From an uncultured Planctomycetota bacterium (GTDB taxonomy: Bacteria; Planctomycetota; UBA1135; UBA2386): a DNA stretch of 8,466 nt. Position 1 is the first letter of the stretch; each line of letters starts with the position of its first letter. Location of the stretch: NCBI GenBank assembly GCA_903925435.1, contig CAIYFF010000297.1, forward strand, positions 1 through 8,466, written 5' to 3'. Below the pieces are notes generated by a model that saw only the letters and a list, made by a program, of their open reading frames with translations, made no database searches and was not told the DNA's origin. Shown piece after piece: positions 1-5,875 of the stretch. Made by a program: the position numbers and the translations under genes.

Positions 1-1
1 G

Positions 2-238
2 CCGGCAGATGCCGCGGCTCCCGCTGCGCAAGCTCCCGCTGCGCAAGCTCCCGCTGCGCAAGCTCCGGCCGCGCCCGCTCCCGCAGCGCCGCCACCGGCT
101 GCGCCTGCTCCGGCCGCTTCGCGTCCACAGGCGCCTGCGCCACGTCCGGGCACTCAGCCCAAGCCCGGCCGCAACGACGATTGCCCGTGCGGATCGGGGA
201 TCAAATACAAGAAGTGCTGCGCCCCGGCATTCGACTGA
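2..238 (+). CDS. secA: SecA, preprotein translocase ATPase, C-terminal fragment
   Basis: Only the last 78 codons are present; the gene begins before the window. The frame ends at TGA 236-238. It encodes a Pro/Ala-rich linker of about 55 residues containing three APAAQ repeats, then a C-terminal SEC-C motif with the pattern C-P-C-G-S-G-x3-Y-K-K-C-C (Cys codons at 182, 188, 215 and 218), ending APAFD. In known SecA proteins this four-cysteine tail binds zinc and contacts the SecB chaperone and ribosomes, at the end of a flexible C-terminal linker on the cytoplasmic motor that drives proteins through SecYEG. The motor domains lie outside the window, so the SecA call rests on the tail alone. SEC-C motifs also occur in YecA-like and other proteins, but a disordered linker plus a terminal SEC-C is the usual SecA arrangement. 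waaA follows after 19 nt, so the two may be co-transcribed. Confidence 0.72.
   Translation, partial: PADAAAPAAQAPAAQAPAAQAPAAPAPAAPPPAAPAPAASRPQAPAPRPGTQPKPGRNDDCPCGSGIKYKKCCAPAFD
17..66 (+). repeat. 15-bp tandem repeat in the secA linker
   Basis: Three identical 15-bp units (GCTCCCGCTGCGCAA at 17-31, 32-46 and 47-61) are followed by five bases of a fourth. The unit is five codons long, so each copy adds Ala-Pro-Ala-Ala-Gln without shifting the frame. The copies are identical at every base, including third positions, which suggests recent expansion by slippage or unequal exchange. Confidence 0.93.
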
Positions 239-257
239 GCGCAGGCTCTCGTTGGTG

Positions 258-1598
258 ATGCGCGACCAAGGCGAGACCGCGGCGCGCAGCAGGGGGTCGC
301 GCTCCTGGCTGCGCGCTGCGTTGACGATGGCGGTCTACCAGCTGGCCTTCCTGCTGGGGCTCTGCGTCTATTCTCCGGTGCTGCTGTGGCGCTCGATCAT
401 CGATGCGCGCTATCGCCGTTCGTTTCGCCAGCGCATGGGACGCGTGCGGATCGAGTCGAGCGGCAAGCCGATCGTGTGGATCCATGGCGTGTCGGTCGGC
501 GAGATCAAAGCCGCGGCCAACATCATCGCGCGACTGCGCGCCGAGCGGCCCGACCTGCAGATCGTGCTGTCCTCGACGACGCCCAATGGGCACCAAGTTG
601 CGAGGCAGGACCATCCCGACCTGCAAGTGATGTTCTATCCGCTCGACTTCGGGCCATGGCCATCGCGCGCGCTGGATCGCATCCGTCCGCGGTGCGTGCT
701 GTTGATGGAACTGGAGATCTGGCCCAACTTCCTCCAAGCCGCTGCGCGCCGTGGCGTGCCGGTTGCGATCATCAACGGTCGCATTTCGGAGAAGACCTTC
801 CACGGCTACCGACGCGCCAAGGGGATGCTGCCGCAGTTGGACCGTATCCGCCTGTTCTGCGTGCAGGACGGCGCCTACCAGCGTCGTCTGCTCGATCTCG
901 GTGTCGATCCGGACACCGTCGTCGTCACCGGCAACATGAAGTACGACAGTGTGGTGATGGGCGGCTTCGAGCAGGATGGCGAACGGTTGCGCCGCTGGCT
1001 CGCGCGCGATGGTCGACTCGTGCTCGTCGCGGGCTCCACGCATGCGGATGAAGAGGTCCTTGTGTGCGAGGCCACGCGGGCGCACGGCGCGTCGCGTTCG
1101 ATGCGCATCGTCGTGGTGCCGCGCCACCCGGAACGATCGGGTTCCGTCGTCGATGCGTTGCGCGCCGTTGGCTTCGTTGCTGTGCGATGGAGCGAGACGA
1201 ACGGTGGCGCATCGCCGTTGCCCGAGGATGCAGTGCTCGTCGTCGACGTGATCGGCCAACTGCAGAAGTTCTATGCCGCGTGCGACATCGCGTTCGTCGG
1301 CGGCAGCCTGATCCCGCATGGCGGGCAGAACATGCTGGAGCCGGCGGCGCAGGGGCGCGCTGTGGTGTTCGGGCCGCACACGGCCAACTTCCGCACCGAT
1401 GTCGAGCTGCTGTTGCGCGAGCGCGCGGCGATCTTGGTCGCGGATGCAAACGAGCTGGGGACGGTGGTCGCATCGCTATGCGAGGACCCGGTGGCGCGGC
1501 AGTCGTTGGGTGAGCGGGCGAGGTCCGTGATCGCTTCCAACCGCGGCGCCACGGTGCGAACGCTCGAGCGGTTGCGATCGATGCTGGGAGCGCCCTGA
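258..1598 (+). CDS. waaA: 3-deoxy-D-manno-octulosonic acid (Kdo) transferase, GT30 family
   Basis: 446 aa. It transfers Kdo from CMP-Kdo to the lipid A precursor at the cytoplasmic face of the inner membrane, the first core step of lipopolysaccharide. An N-terminal hydrophobic anchor spans about residues 26-43. The N-terminal GT-B half has VSVGE (78-82; Glu82 matches the proposed catalytic base), a PLDFGPW segment, MELEIWPN (150-157) and INGRIS (172-177). The C-terminal half has GNMKYD (225-230), AGSTH (258-262), VVPRHPER (286-293), FVGGSL (346-351), HGGQNMLEPAAQ (354-365) and FGPHTANF (371-378), all close to E. coli KdtA. The start is uncertain. ATG 258 lies 19 nt after secA with at best a weak AGG. 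ATG 327 would give 423 aa, nearer the usual ~425, with the anchor at the very N terminus. The upstream open frame back to base 9 is a shadow of secA. Whether it adds one or several Kdo residues cannot be told from sequence. Confidence 0.95.
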   Translation: MRDQGETAARSRGSRSWLRAALTMAVYQLAFLLGLCVYSPVLLWRSIIDARYRRSFRQRMGRVRIESSGKPIVWIHGVSVGEIKAAANIIARLRAERPDLQIVLSSTTPNGHQVARQDHPDLQVMFYPLDFGPWPSRALDRIRPRCVLLMELEIWPNFLQAAARRGVPVAIINGRISEKTFHGYRRAKGMLPQLDRIRLFCVQDGAYQRRLLDLGVDPDTVVVTGNMKYDSVVMGGFEQDGERLRRWLARDGRLVLVAGSTHADEEVLVCEATRAHGASRSMRIVVVPRHPERSGSVVDALRAVGFVAVRWSETNGGASPLPEDAVLVVDVIGQLQKFYAACDIAFVGGSLIPHGGQNMLEPAAQGRAVVFGPHTANFRTDVELLLRERAAILVADANELGTVVASLCEDPVARQSLGERARSVIASNRGATVRTLERLRSMLGAP

Positions 1599-1613
1599 CC
1601 GAGCGGCGGCGCC

Positions 1614-1709
1614 TCACTCGCGCAGCAGCGCGAGGGCCATCAGGAGCGCGATCGACAGCAGGGCCAGCACGTAGGTCGTGCGGCGGCGGGAACGAGCGAC
1701 TGCCAGCAT
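1614..1709 (-). CDS. possible 31-aa single-span membrane peptide
   Basis: On the minus strand, ATG at 1709-1707 opens 31 codons ending in TGA at 1616-1614. The peptide has a basic N terminus with Arg at residues 6, 8, 9 and 10. A run of about 17 hydrophobic residues follows (YVLALLSIALLMALALL, 13-29), then Arg-Glu. This fits a small inner-membrane protein by the positive-inside rule, and no function can be assigned. A GGAGG lies 24 nt upstream of the ATG, too far for ordinary use, but a 6-bp hairpin sits between them and could shorten the effective distance. It would be convergent with waaA. Against it: it is very short, its C-terminal codons form the hairpin at 1617-1634, and Leu-rich frames arise by chance in GC-rich DNA. 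Confidence 0.25.
   Translation of the reverse strand: MLAVARSRRRTTYVLALLSIALLMALALLRE
1617..1634. terminator. GC-rich hairpin after waaA
   Basis: A perfect 7-bp inverted repeat, CTCGCGC (1617-1623) and GCGCGAG (1628-1634), encloses a four-base AGCA loop. It begins 18 nt after the waaA stop. No U-tract follows on the + strand, so it may be an incomplete intrinsic terminator or a 3' stabilising structure. It also overlaps the last codons of the putative minus-strand peptide. Confidence 0.35.
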
Positions 1710-1994
1710 GGGATGCTCGACGGCCTTCGCCGTCCTCCGTGACGTAATCGCATTGCATGTTCTTTCGGTCCCATAGGCCGCGCCATGCGCAGATGTGGGG
1801 AGCGGGCATGCGCTCTCTGGCCCGGTTGTGGCGCGTGGGTGCCTCAGTCGCGGTTGCCAGCGAGGACTACTGCGCTATCGGCCCCAGGGCCGTGGCTCGC
1901 GGTCGCGCATCGCTCCGAACTTTTGACGTTCGGGGTCTATGCGGCAGGCGGCACCCGATGCGAGACTCCGAGGCCACACCCGTCCGGTCATCCC
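1710..1994. other. spacer upstream of the HEAT-repeat gene
   Basis: About 285 bases with no convincing protein. The frame of the downstream gene stays open back to ATG 1785, but the extra 70 residues look like random Pro/Arg/Ala sequence and precede the natural N terminus. The best + strand promoter candidate is TTGCCA (1854-1859), a 16-nt gap, then TATCGG (1876-1881); the -10 match is poor. A TTGACG at 1923-1928 has no -10 partner at the right distance. I see no tRNA cloverleaf, repeat or mobile-element end. Confidence 0.4.
1719..1734. other. 6-bp stem-loop
   Basis: GACGGC (1719-1724) and GCCGTC (1729-1734) are perfectly complementary around a CTTC loop. No T-tract follows on either strand. 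On the minus strand it lies between a GGAGG sequence and the ATG of the putative 31-aa peptide. Confidence 0.45.
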
Positions 1995-3098
1995 ATGGAA
2001 ACGCGCAATCCTCTCGAGGTGCTGTTCTGCGACCTGTGCAACGCATCGGTCCCTTTGTCCGATGTGCAAAGCGGCGCTGCGCGGCAGACGGCTGGCAAGA
2101 CGGTGGGCGCCTGCTGCCTCGCAGCGCTGGGTGCAACGAGCCCTGCGCAATCGGTCGCCCCGACGACGTCGCTCGCCAATCCTGCGCCGCGGCCGCACGG
2201 TGACTCCAAGGCGATGTCGGTTGGCGTCGTGCTGCTCGGCGCAATCGCCGCTTCGACTCTGTTCTTGGACTTCCGCATCGGCGAAGCCGTGGAGGACAGC
2301 TCCCTGCGAATCACTCGGCTTGCCGAGAGCGTCAAGTCGCAATCCGACGTCATCCAAGACACGAGCCTGAAGCTCGATTCGCTCGCCTCGCGCGCGGACC
2401 TGGACCGCATCGAGGGGCGCTTTGCCGCCTTCTTCCAAGGGGCAGAGGAGTCGTCCCAGAAGTTGGCCGCGATTGCGATCGGGCTCGCGGATGCTCGCAC
2501 GGCCGTCGAAGCACTGCGAAAGTCCGTCGAGCGCGCCGGCGAATCGAGGCCCGACTACGGTCCAGCGCTCGACGATCTTCGGCAGCAACTGCAGCAGCAG
2601 GCCGCTGCAATCGCCGACCTCGCAGCCAAACCGCGCGCTGCCGCGGTCGACGACGCGGCCTCCTCGATGCCGAAGGAATCGGCTCCGCAGCCCAATCCAG
2701 CAGCCGATGGGTTGCCGCCGGCATTGGCGCACCAGATCGGTCGACTTGCCGACGCCGACGAAGGCGCTCGCTTCGAAGCGGTCGACGAACTGCTGCGGAG
2801 CAAGGATGCGCGCGTGTTGCCGAGCCTTCTGCCGATGGCGAAGGACTCCGACACGTTCGTGCGCCGGCTCGTCGTCGAAGGCCTGCGCGACTTTCCGTCG
2901 CGCGAGACCGTGGACGCGCTCGTCGTGGCGCTCGCGGATCCCGAGCAGATCGTCCGCAGCTCCGCCTGGATCTCGCTCAAGGCGATGACCAAGCAGGACC
3001 TGCCGTTCGATGCGAGCGCTGGCCGTGAAGCGCGTCAGAAGGCGCAAGCCAAGTGGCAGGAGTGGTGGGAGAAGAGCCGATCGGCGTTCGGCGGGTGA
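1995..3098 (+). CDS. membrane protein: cysteine-pair N terminus, TM helix, coiled coil, HEAT repeats
   Basis: 367 aa, not matched to a named family. Order of parts: residues 11-41 hold a CDLC pair (Cys12, Cys15) and an adjacent pair (Cys40, Cys41), resembling a minimal or degenerate zinc ribbon. Residues 42-73 are a Pro/Ala/Ser linker. Residues 74-93 are one hydrophobic span. Residues 100-212 are a long helical region rich in Leu, Gln, Glu and Ala, probably coiled coil. Residues 213-243 are a Pro/Ala linker. Residues 244-335 carry two to three HEAT-type helical pairs, such as VLPSLLPMAKDSDTFVRRLV and the DALVVALADPEQIVRSSAW segment. The C terminus has KWQEWWEK (353-360), a motif I associate with planctomycete HEAT proteins (from memory). 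It is probably an inner-membrane scaffold; which side the HEAT domain faces is unresolved. ATG 1995 is chosen because the cysteine module starts just after it. The flanking genes give no functional clue. Confidence 0.72.
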   Translation: METRNPLEVLFCDLCNASVPLSDVQSGAARQTAGKTVGACCLAALGATSPAQSVAPTTSLANPAPRPHGDSKAMSVGVVLLGAIAASTLFLDFRIGEAVEDSSLRITRLAESVKSQSDVIQDTSLKLDSLASRADLDRIEGRFAAFFQGAEESSQKLAAIAIGLADARTAVEALRKSVERAGESRPDYGPALDDLRQQLQQQAAAIADLAAKPRAAAVDDAASSMPKESAPQPNPAADGLPPALAHQIGRLADADEGARFEAVDELLRSKDARVLPSLLPMAKDSDTFVRRLVVEGLRDFPSRETVDALVVALADPEQIVRSSAWISLKAMTKQDLPFDASAGREARQKAQAKWQEWWEKSRSAFGG

Positions 3099-3164
3099 TC
3101 GTCACTTCGCCGTCATCTGTGCAAAGGTGCGCCCCCTGCCGTCGCGCGCGCGGTCGCCATTCGC

Positions 3165-3170
3165 TACAAC
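3165..3170 (+). promoter_or_regulatory. weak -10-like element upstream of pyk
   Basis: TACAAC is preceded by GC and followed by a CTCCTCGCC stretch. This resembles the surroundings of the better rplM -10 (GCTAGCAT then CCTCCGCCC). No TTGACA-like -35 lies 16-18 nt upstream, where the sequence is an alternating GC run. It would give a pyk leader of about 60 nt. Confidence 0.22.
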
Positions 3171-3208
3171 TCCTCGCCGCCAAAACGGCTCCATTTGCAT
3201 CGTAGGAC

Positions 3209-3223
3209 CGGCGCGCAGCGCCG
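3209..3223 (+). promoter_or_regulatory. hairpin abutting the pyk ribosome binding site
   Basis: CGGCGC (3209-3214) pairs with GCGCCG (3218-3223) around a GCA loop. Its last base is the first G of the GAGGA Shine-Dalgarno at 3223-3227, which sits 10 nt before the pyk ATG. It could tune ribosome access, but a six-base GC stem is common by chance in this DNA. Confidence 0.3.
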
Positions 3224-3237
3224 AGGAACTCTTCAGG

Positions 3238-4686
3238 ATGGTCTGGCAGAACCGCACCAAGATCGTGGCCACTCTCGGCCCCGCTTCGAACACCCCGTCG
3301 ATGATTGCGCAACTCGTGCGCGCTGGCGTCGACGTCTTCCGTCTCAACTGCGCCCACGCGGACCACGCGACGATCGAGCGCACGATCAAGACGATCCGGC
3401 AGGTTGCTGAGAAGGAGGGAACGGCGGTCGGCATCCTCGCCGACCTGCAGGGTCCCAAGATCCGCGTCGGCAAGCTGAAGGGCGCCGAGCCGATCTACCT
3501 GAAGCGCGGCGCAGAGGTCGTGATCGACGTGACGCCCGGCGTCGTTGGCGAGGCTGCGGCGAACGGCGAGCCGATCCGCATCGGAACGATCTATCGCAAC
3601 CTCGCGAAGGATGTGAAGCCCAAGGAGCGCATCCTCCTCGACGACGGCAACCTTGAGTTGCGCGTGGTCAAGGTCGACGGCGATCTGATCCACACGCGCG
3701 TCGTCTACGGCGGCATGCTGCACCAGTTCAAGGGCATCAACCTGCCGGGCAGCAAGGTGTCGACGAGCTGCTTGTCGAGCAAGGACCTCGCGGACCTCGC
3801 GGTCGTGCTCGCAAACGAAGTCGATTTCGTTGCGTTGTCCTTCGTGCGTTCGCCCGAAGACGTGGTGGAGCTGCGCAAGCACATCGCGAAGAAGAAGTCC
3901 GACGTGCTGATCATCGCGAAGATCGAGCGGCCCGAAGCCGTCGGCTGCCTGCCGGAGATCCTCGCGGTCGCCGATGGCCTGATGGTCGCGCGCGGCGACA
4001 TGGGCGTCGAGATGGGGCCGGCCGCCGTGCCGCCAGTGCAGAAGCGCATCATCGCGATGTGCAACGAAGCGCGGAAGCCGGTGATCACGGCGACGCAGAT
4101 GCTGGAGTCGATGGTGCTCAATCCGCGACCGACGCGCGCCGAGGCTTCGGACGTCGCGAACGCGATCTACGACGGCACATCTGCAGTGATGTTGTCGGCC
4201 GAGACCGCTTCGGGGCGGCACCCGGTGCGCAGCGTGCGGACGATGGAGAACATCATCCGCACCGCCGAGAAGTGGTGCTACACGGGGATGGACGAGCGGT
4301 TCCGTCGCCGTTCCCGCGGCGGCAATGCGAACGTCGCGCAGGCGACGGTTCGCGCTGCGGCCTACGCGGCCTACGAGGCGAAGGTGAAGCTGATTGCCGT
4401 CTACACCGAGACCGGCACGACGGCGAATCTGCTGGCTGGCGAACGGCCGCCGACGCACATCATGGCGTTCACGCCGTCGCAGCGGACGTTGCAGCGCTTG
4501 GCGCTCACGTGGGGCATCACGGCTCGCAAGATTCCGCCGAAGCGTACGTCCTTCGAGTTGACCGTCGCCGGCGACAAGATCATGTCGCAGGAAGGCTGGG
4601 TCAAGAAGGGCGATCGGCTCGTGCAGATCGCGGGCACGGTCCGCGAAACGGGCCTCACCAACACGATGACCATCCGCGAGTTGTGA
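3238..4686 (+). CDS. pyk: pyruvate kinase
   Basis: 482 aa, normal family length. It converts phosphoenolpyruvate and ADP to pyruvate and ATP, the last step of glycolysis, in the cytosol. Visible motifs: TKIVATLGPAS (7-17), RLNCAH (35-40), ADLQGPKIRVG (68-78), IIAKIERPE (225-233; Lys228 matches the catalytic lysine and Glu230 a metal ligand), MVARGDMGVE (249-258; Asp254 metal ligand), ATQMLESM (285-292; catalytic-site Thr286) and GTSAVMLSAETASGRHP (313-329). The B domain spans about 79-170 and the C-terminal regulatory domain about 355-482. Two departures matter. The usual N-[FM]-S-H is N-C-A-H, so the potassium-binding Ser is Ala39. Lys74 stands where animal enzymes have the Glu linked to potassium dependence. 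This predicts a potassium-independent enzyme. ATG 3238 has GAGGA 10 nt upstream and a normal N terminus; the frame is open further upstream but not gene-like. Confidence 0.97.
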   Translation: MVWQNRTKIVATLGPASNTPSMIAQLVRAGVDVFRLNCAHADHATIERTIKTIRQVAEKEGTAVGILADLQGPKIRVGKLKGAEPIYLKRGAEVVIDVTPGVVGEAAANGEPIRIGTIYRNLAKDVKPKERILLDDGNLELRVVKVDGDLIHTRVVYGGMLHQFKGINLPGSKVSTSCLSSKDLADLAVVLANEVDFVALSFVRSPEDVVELRKHIAKKKSDVLIIAKIERPEAVGCLPEILAVADGLMVARGDMGVEMGPAAVPPVQKRIIAMCNEARKPVITATQMLESMVLNPRPTRAEASDVANAIYDGTSAVMLSAETASGRHPVRSVRTMENIIRTAEKWCYTGMDERFRRRSRGGNANVAQATVRAAAYAAYEAKVKLIAVYTETGTTANLLAGERPPTHIMAFTPSQRTLQRLALTWGITARKIPPKRTSFELTVAGDKIMSQEGWVKKGDRLVQIAGTVRETGLTNTMTIREL

Positions 4687-4687
4687 G

Positions 4688-4734
4688 GAAAACGCGGTGG
4701 GCCGTGGGGTCCGCCGCGCAAAGTCGCGGTTTTC
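4688..4734 (+). terminator. hairpin terminator after pyk
   Basis: Just after the pyk stop, GAAAACGCG (4688-4696) can pair with CGCGGTTTTC (4725-4734), allowing one bulge. An inner stem, CCGCG (4714-4718) with CGCGG (4725-4729) around CAAAGT, is followed directly by four T residues (4730-4733). The A-run on one side and T-run on the other would let it work in both directions. The U-tract is short, so efficiency may be moderate. Confidence 0.55.
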
Positions 4735-4758
4735 TGCCGCGCAGCGCATTCAGCACCG

Positions 4759-4786
4759 TTGACTCAGAAGGGCTTGTCGCTAGCAT
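4759..4786 (+). promoter_or_regulatory. sigma-70-type promoter of rplM-rpsI
   Basis: TTGACT (4759-4764) matches the -35 consensus at 5 of 6 positions. After a 16-nt spacer comes TAGCAT (4781-4786), matching the -10 at 4 of 6. It lies between the pyk terminator and rplM, exactly where a promoter is needed, and would start transcription near 4793 with a leader of about 53 nt. It is the clearest promoter in the window. Confidence 0.6.
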
Positions 4787-4806
4787 CCTCCGCCCTTCCC
4801 AATCCA

Positions 4807-4831
4807 GGCACGGCTCTGCAGGGCCGTCGCC
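4807..4831 (+). promoter_or_regulatory. stem-loop in the rplM leader
   Basis: GGC (4807-4809) plus ACGGCTC (4810-4816) pairs with GGGCCGT (4821-4827) plus GCC (4829-4831). This makes a 10-bp stem with one G-U pair, a single bulged C at 4828 and a TGCA loop. It ends 14 nt before the rplM ATG, within the predicted leader. L13 operons are autoregulated through leader RNA in other bacteria (E. coli, and the L13 leader of Firmicutes), so this is a candidate L13 binding site. No similarity to those leaders has been checked. Confidence 0.4.
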
Positions 4832-4845
4832 GACCGCAGCAGGCA

Positions 4846-5292
4846 ATGACCAAGACCACCTTCGCAACTGAGGCCGATCGACACGTAGCCATGAACACTT
4901 GGCGCGTGGTTGACGCAGACGGCCAGGTTTTCGGCCGTCTGGCGACTGAGATCGCCACGGTCCTCATGGGCAAGCACACGCCCCGCTACACCCCTCACAT
5001 CCTCGTTGGCGAGGGCGTGATCGTCGTCAACGCCGGCAAGGTGAAGCTGACGGGCAACAAGGGCGAAACCCGCGAATACACCTACTGGACGGGTTACACG
5101 GGTGGTCTTCGCACGGTGAAGCTCGGTGACTACCGCGCGGAGGCTCCTGAGGAGCTGATCCGCTTGGCTGTCCGCCGCATGCTCCCCAAGAACCGCATTG
5201 GCGCCGCGATGCTGCGCCGTCTCAAGGTCTACAGCGGCGCCGAGCATCCGCACGTCGCCCAGAAGCCCGCCGCTTGGTCGGGCAACAGCTAA
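4846..5292 (+). CDS. rplM: 50S ribosomal protein L13
   Basis: 148 aa, an early-assembling protein of the large ribosomal subunit. Recognised by VVDADGQVFGRLATEIA (residues 21-37), GKHTPRYTPH (42-51), a VNAGKVKLTGNKG segment, YWTGYTGG, RRMLPKNRIG (near 120) and LKVYSGAEHPH in the C-terminal part, all standard L13 landmarks. ATG 4846 is preferred because it yields an N-terminal strand of the usual length (MTKTTFATEADRHV), like the KTF/KTT start of other L13 proteins. ATG 4891 would remove it, and the frame open back to 4759 runs through the promoter. Only a weak AGG precedes the ATG. rpsI follows 14 nt after the stop, the widely conserved rplM-rpsI operon. Confidence 0.97.
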   Translation: MTKTTFATEADRHVAMNTWRVVDADGQVFGRLATEIATVLMGKHTPRYTPHILVGEGVIVVNAGKVKLTGNKGETREYTYWTGYTGGLRTVKLGDYRAEAPEELIRLAVRRMLPKNRIGAAMLRRLKVYSGAEHPHVAQKPAAWSGNS

Positions 5293-5306
5293 CCCGAGGT
5301 TTGCAC

Positions 5307-5705
5307 GTGGCAGTCAACAATCCCTACGTCTGGGGCACCGGTCGCCGTAAGAGCGCGACGGCCCGCGTTCGAATCAAGGCCGGCAGCGGCAAGATCGTCA
5401 TCAACGGTCTCGAGTTCGAGCAGTTCTTCGTCACGGATGACTCGCGCCGCCAGGCTGCGATGCCCCTCACGGTGACGGAGTCGCGCAACAACTACGACAT
5501 TTGGGCGAACGTCGACGGTGGCGGCATCACGGGCCAGGCTGGCGCAGTCAGCCTCGGCATCGCGCGCGCGCTGTGCATCGACAACGTCAACTTCGATCGC
5601 ACCCTGCGTGACCACAGCTTGCTGACGCGCGACTCGCGCGAAGTCGAGCGTAAGAAGTACGGCCGCCACAAGGCGCGTCGTTCGACGCAGTTCAGCAAGC
5701 GCTGA
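5307..5705 (+). CDS. rpsI: 30S ribosomal protein S9
   Basis: 132 aa, a small-subunit head protein whose C-terminal tail reaches the P-site tRNA. Recognised by GTGRRKSATARV (residues 10-21), GSGKIVING, GGGITGQAGA (71-80), GIARAL and the terminal REVERKKYGRHKARRSTQFS segment with the invariant Lys-Arg end. The start is GTG 5307, with GAGGT at 5296-5300 six bases upstream; this gives MAVNNPYVWGTGRRK, a normal length for S9. The longer open frame from 5274 would overlap rplM and is not needed. It is the second gene of the rplM operon. Confidence 0.97.
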   Translation: MAVNNPYVWGTGRRKSATARVRIKAGSGKIVINGLEFEQFFVTDDSRRQAAMPLTVTESRNNYDIWANVDGGGITGQAGAVSLGIARALCIDNVNFDRTLRDHSLLTRDSREVERKKYGRHKARRSTQFSKR

Positions 5706-5731
5706 TGCGTTCTGTGGCGCGGCGACCGTTG

Positions 5732-5757
5732 CTGCGCCCCTGCCTTCGTCGGCGCAG
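5732..5757 (+). terminator. hairpin after rpsI
   Basis: CTGCGCC (5732-5738) and GGCGCAG (5751-5757) are perfectly complementary, separated by a 12-nt loop, 26 nt after the rpsI stop. Only two T residues follow, so it is a weak intrinsic terminator at best, or a 3' end structure for the ribosomal operon. Confidence 0.4.
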
Positions 5758-5875
5758 TTGCGCGATTCCGCGCTGCTGCGCCGTCTGCATTTCCAGAGCC
5801 GCCTGAGTTTGCATTCCTGGCGGAGCGTGCGAATCGCGCGCGTTCGCCGCGTCCCACCTGCAAAGGCATTGGTCG

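Noticed and set aside
201..1379. 392-codon open frame on the minus strand opposite waaA
   Set aside because: Antisense shadow of a clear Kdo transferase; low-complexity Arg/His/Gln/Asp composition and no domain.
1923..1945. TTGACG as a -35 box upstream of the HEAT-repeat gene
   Set aside because: No -10-like hexamer at 15-18 nt; the only AT-containing stretch (TCTATG) is seven bases away.
1785..1994. N-terminal extension of the HEAT-repeat protein
   Set aside because: The added 70 residues resemble random GC-rich translation, and the cysteine module that looks like the real N terminus begins just after ATG 1995.
1875..3047. 390-codon open frame on the minus strand opposite the HEAT-repeat gene
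   Set aside because: The + strand reading has a coherent architecture (cysteine pairs, membrane span, coiled coil, HEAT). The minus reading has none and looks like other GC-bias shadows.
2977..4749. 590-codon open frame on the minus strand opposite pyk
   Set aside because: It mirrors the coding frame of an unmistakable pyruvate kinase, is rich in Arg, His and Asp, and shows no recognisable motif. Strong third-position GC bias keeps antisense frames open.
5809..5836. TTGCAT plus GAATCG as a yebC promoter
   Set aside because: Spacing is acceptable at 16 nt, but the -10 has almost no match to consensus.
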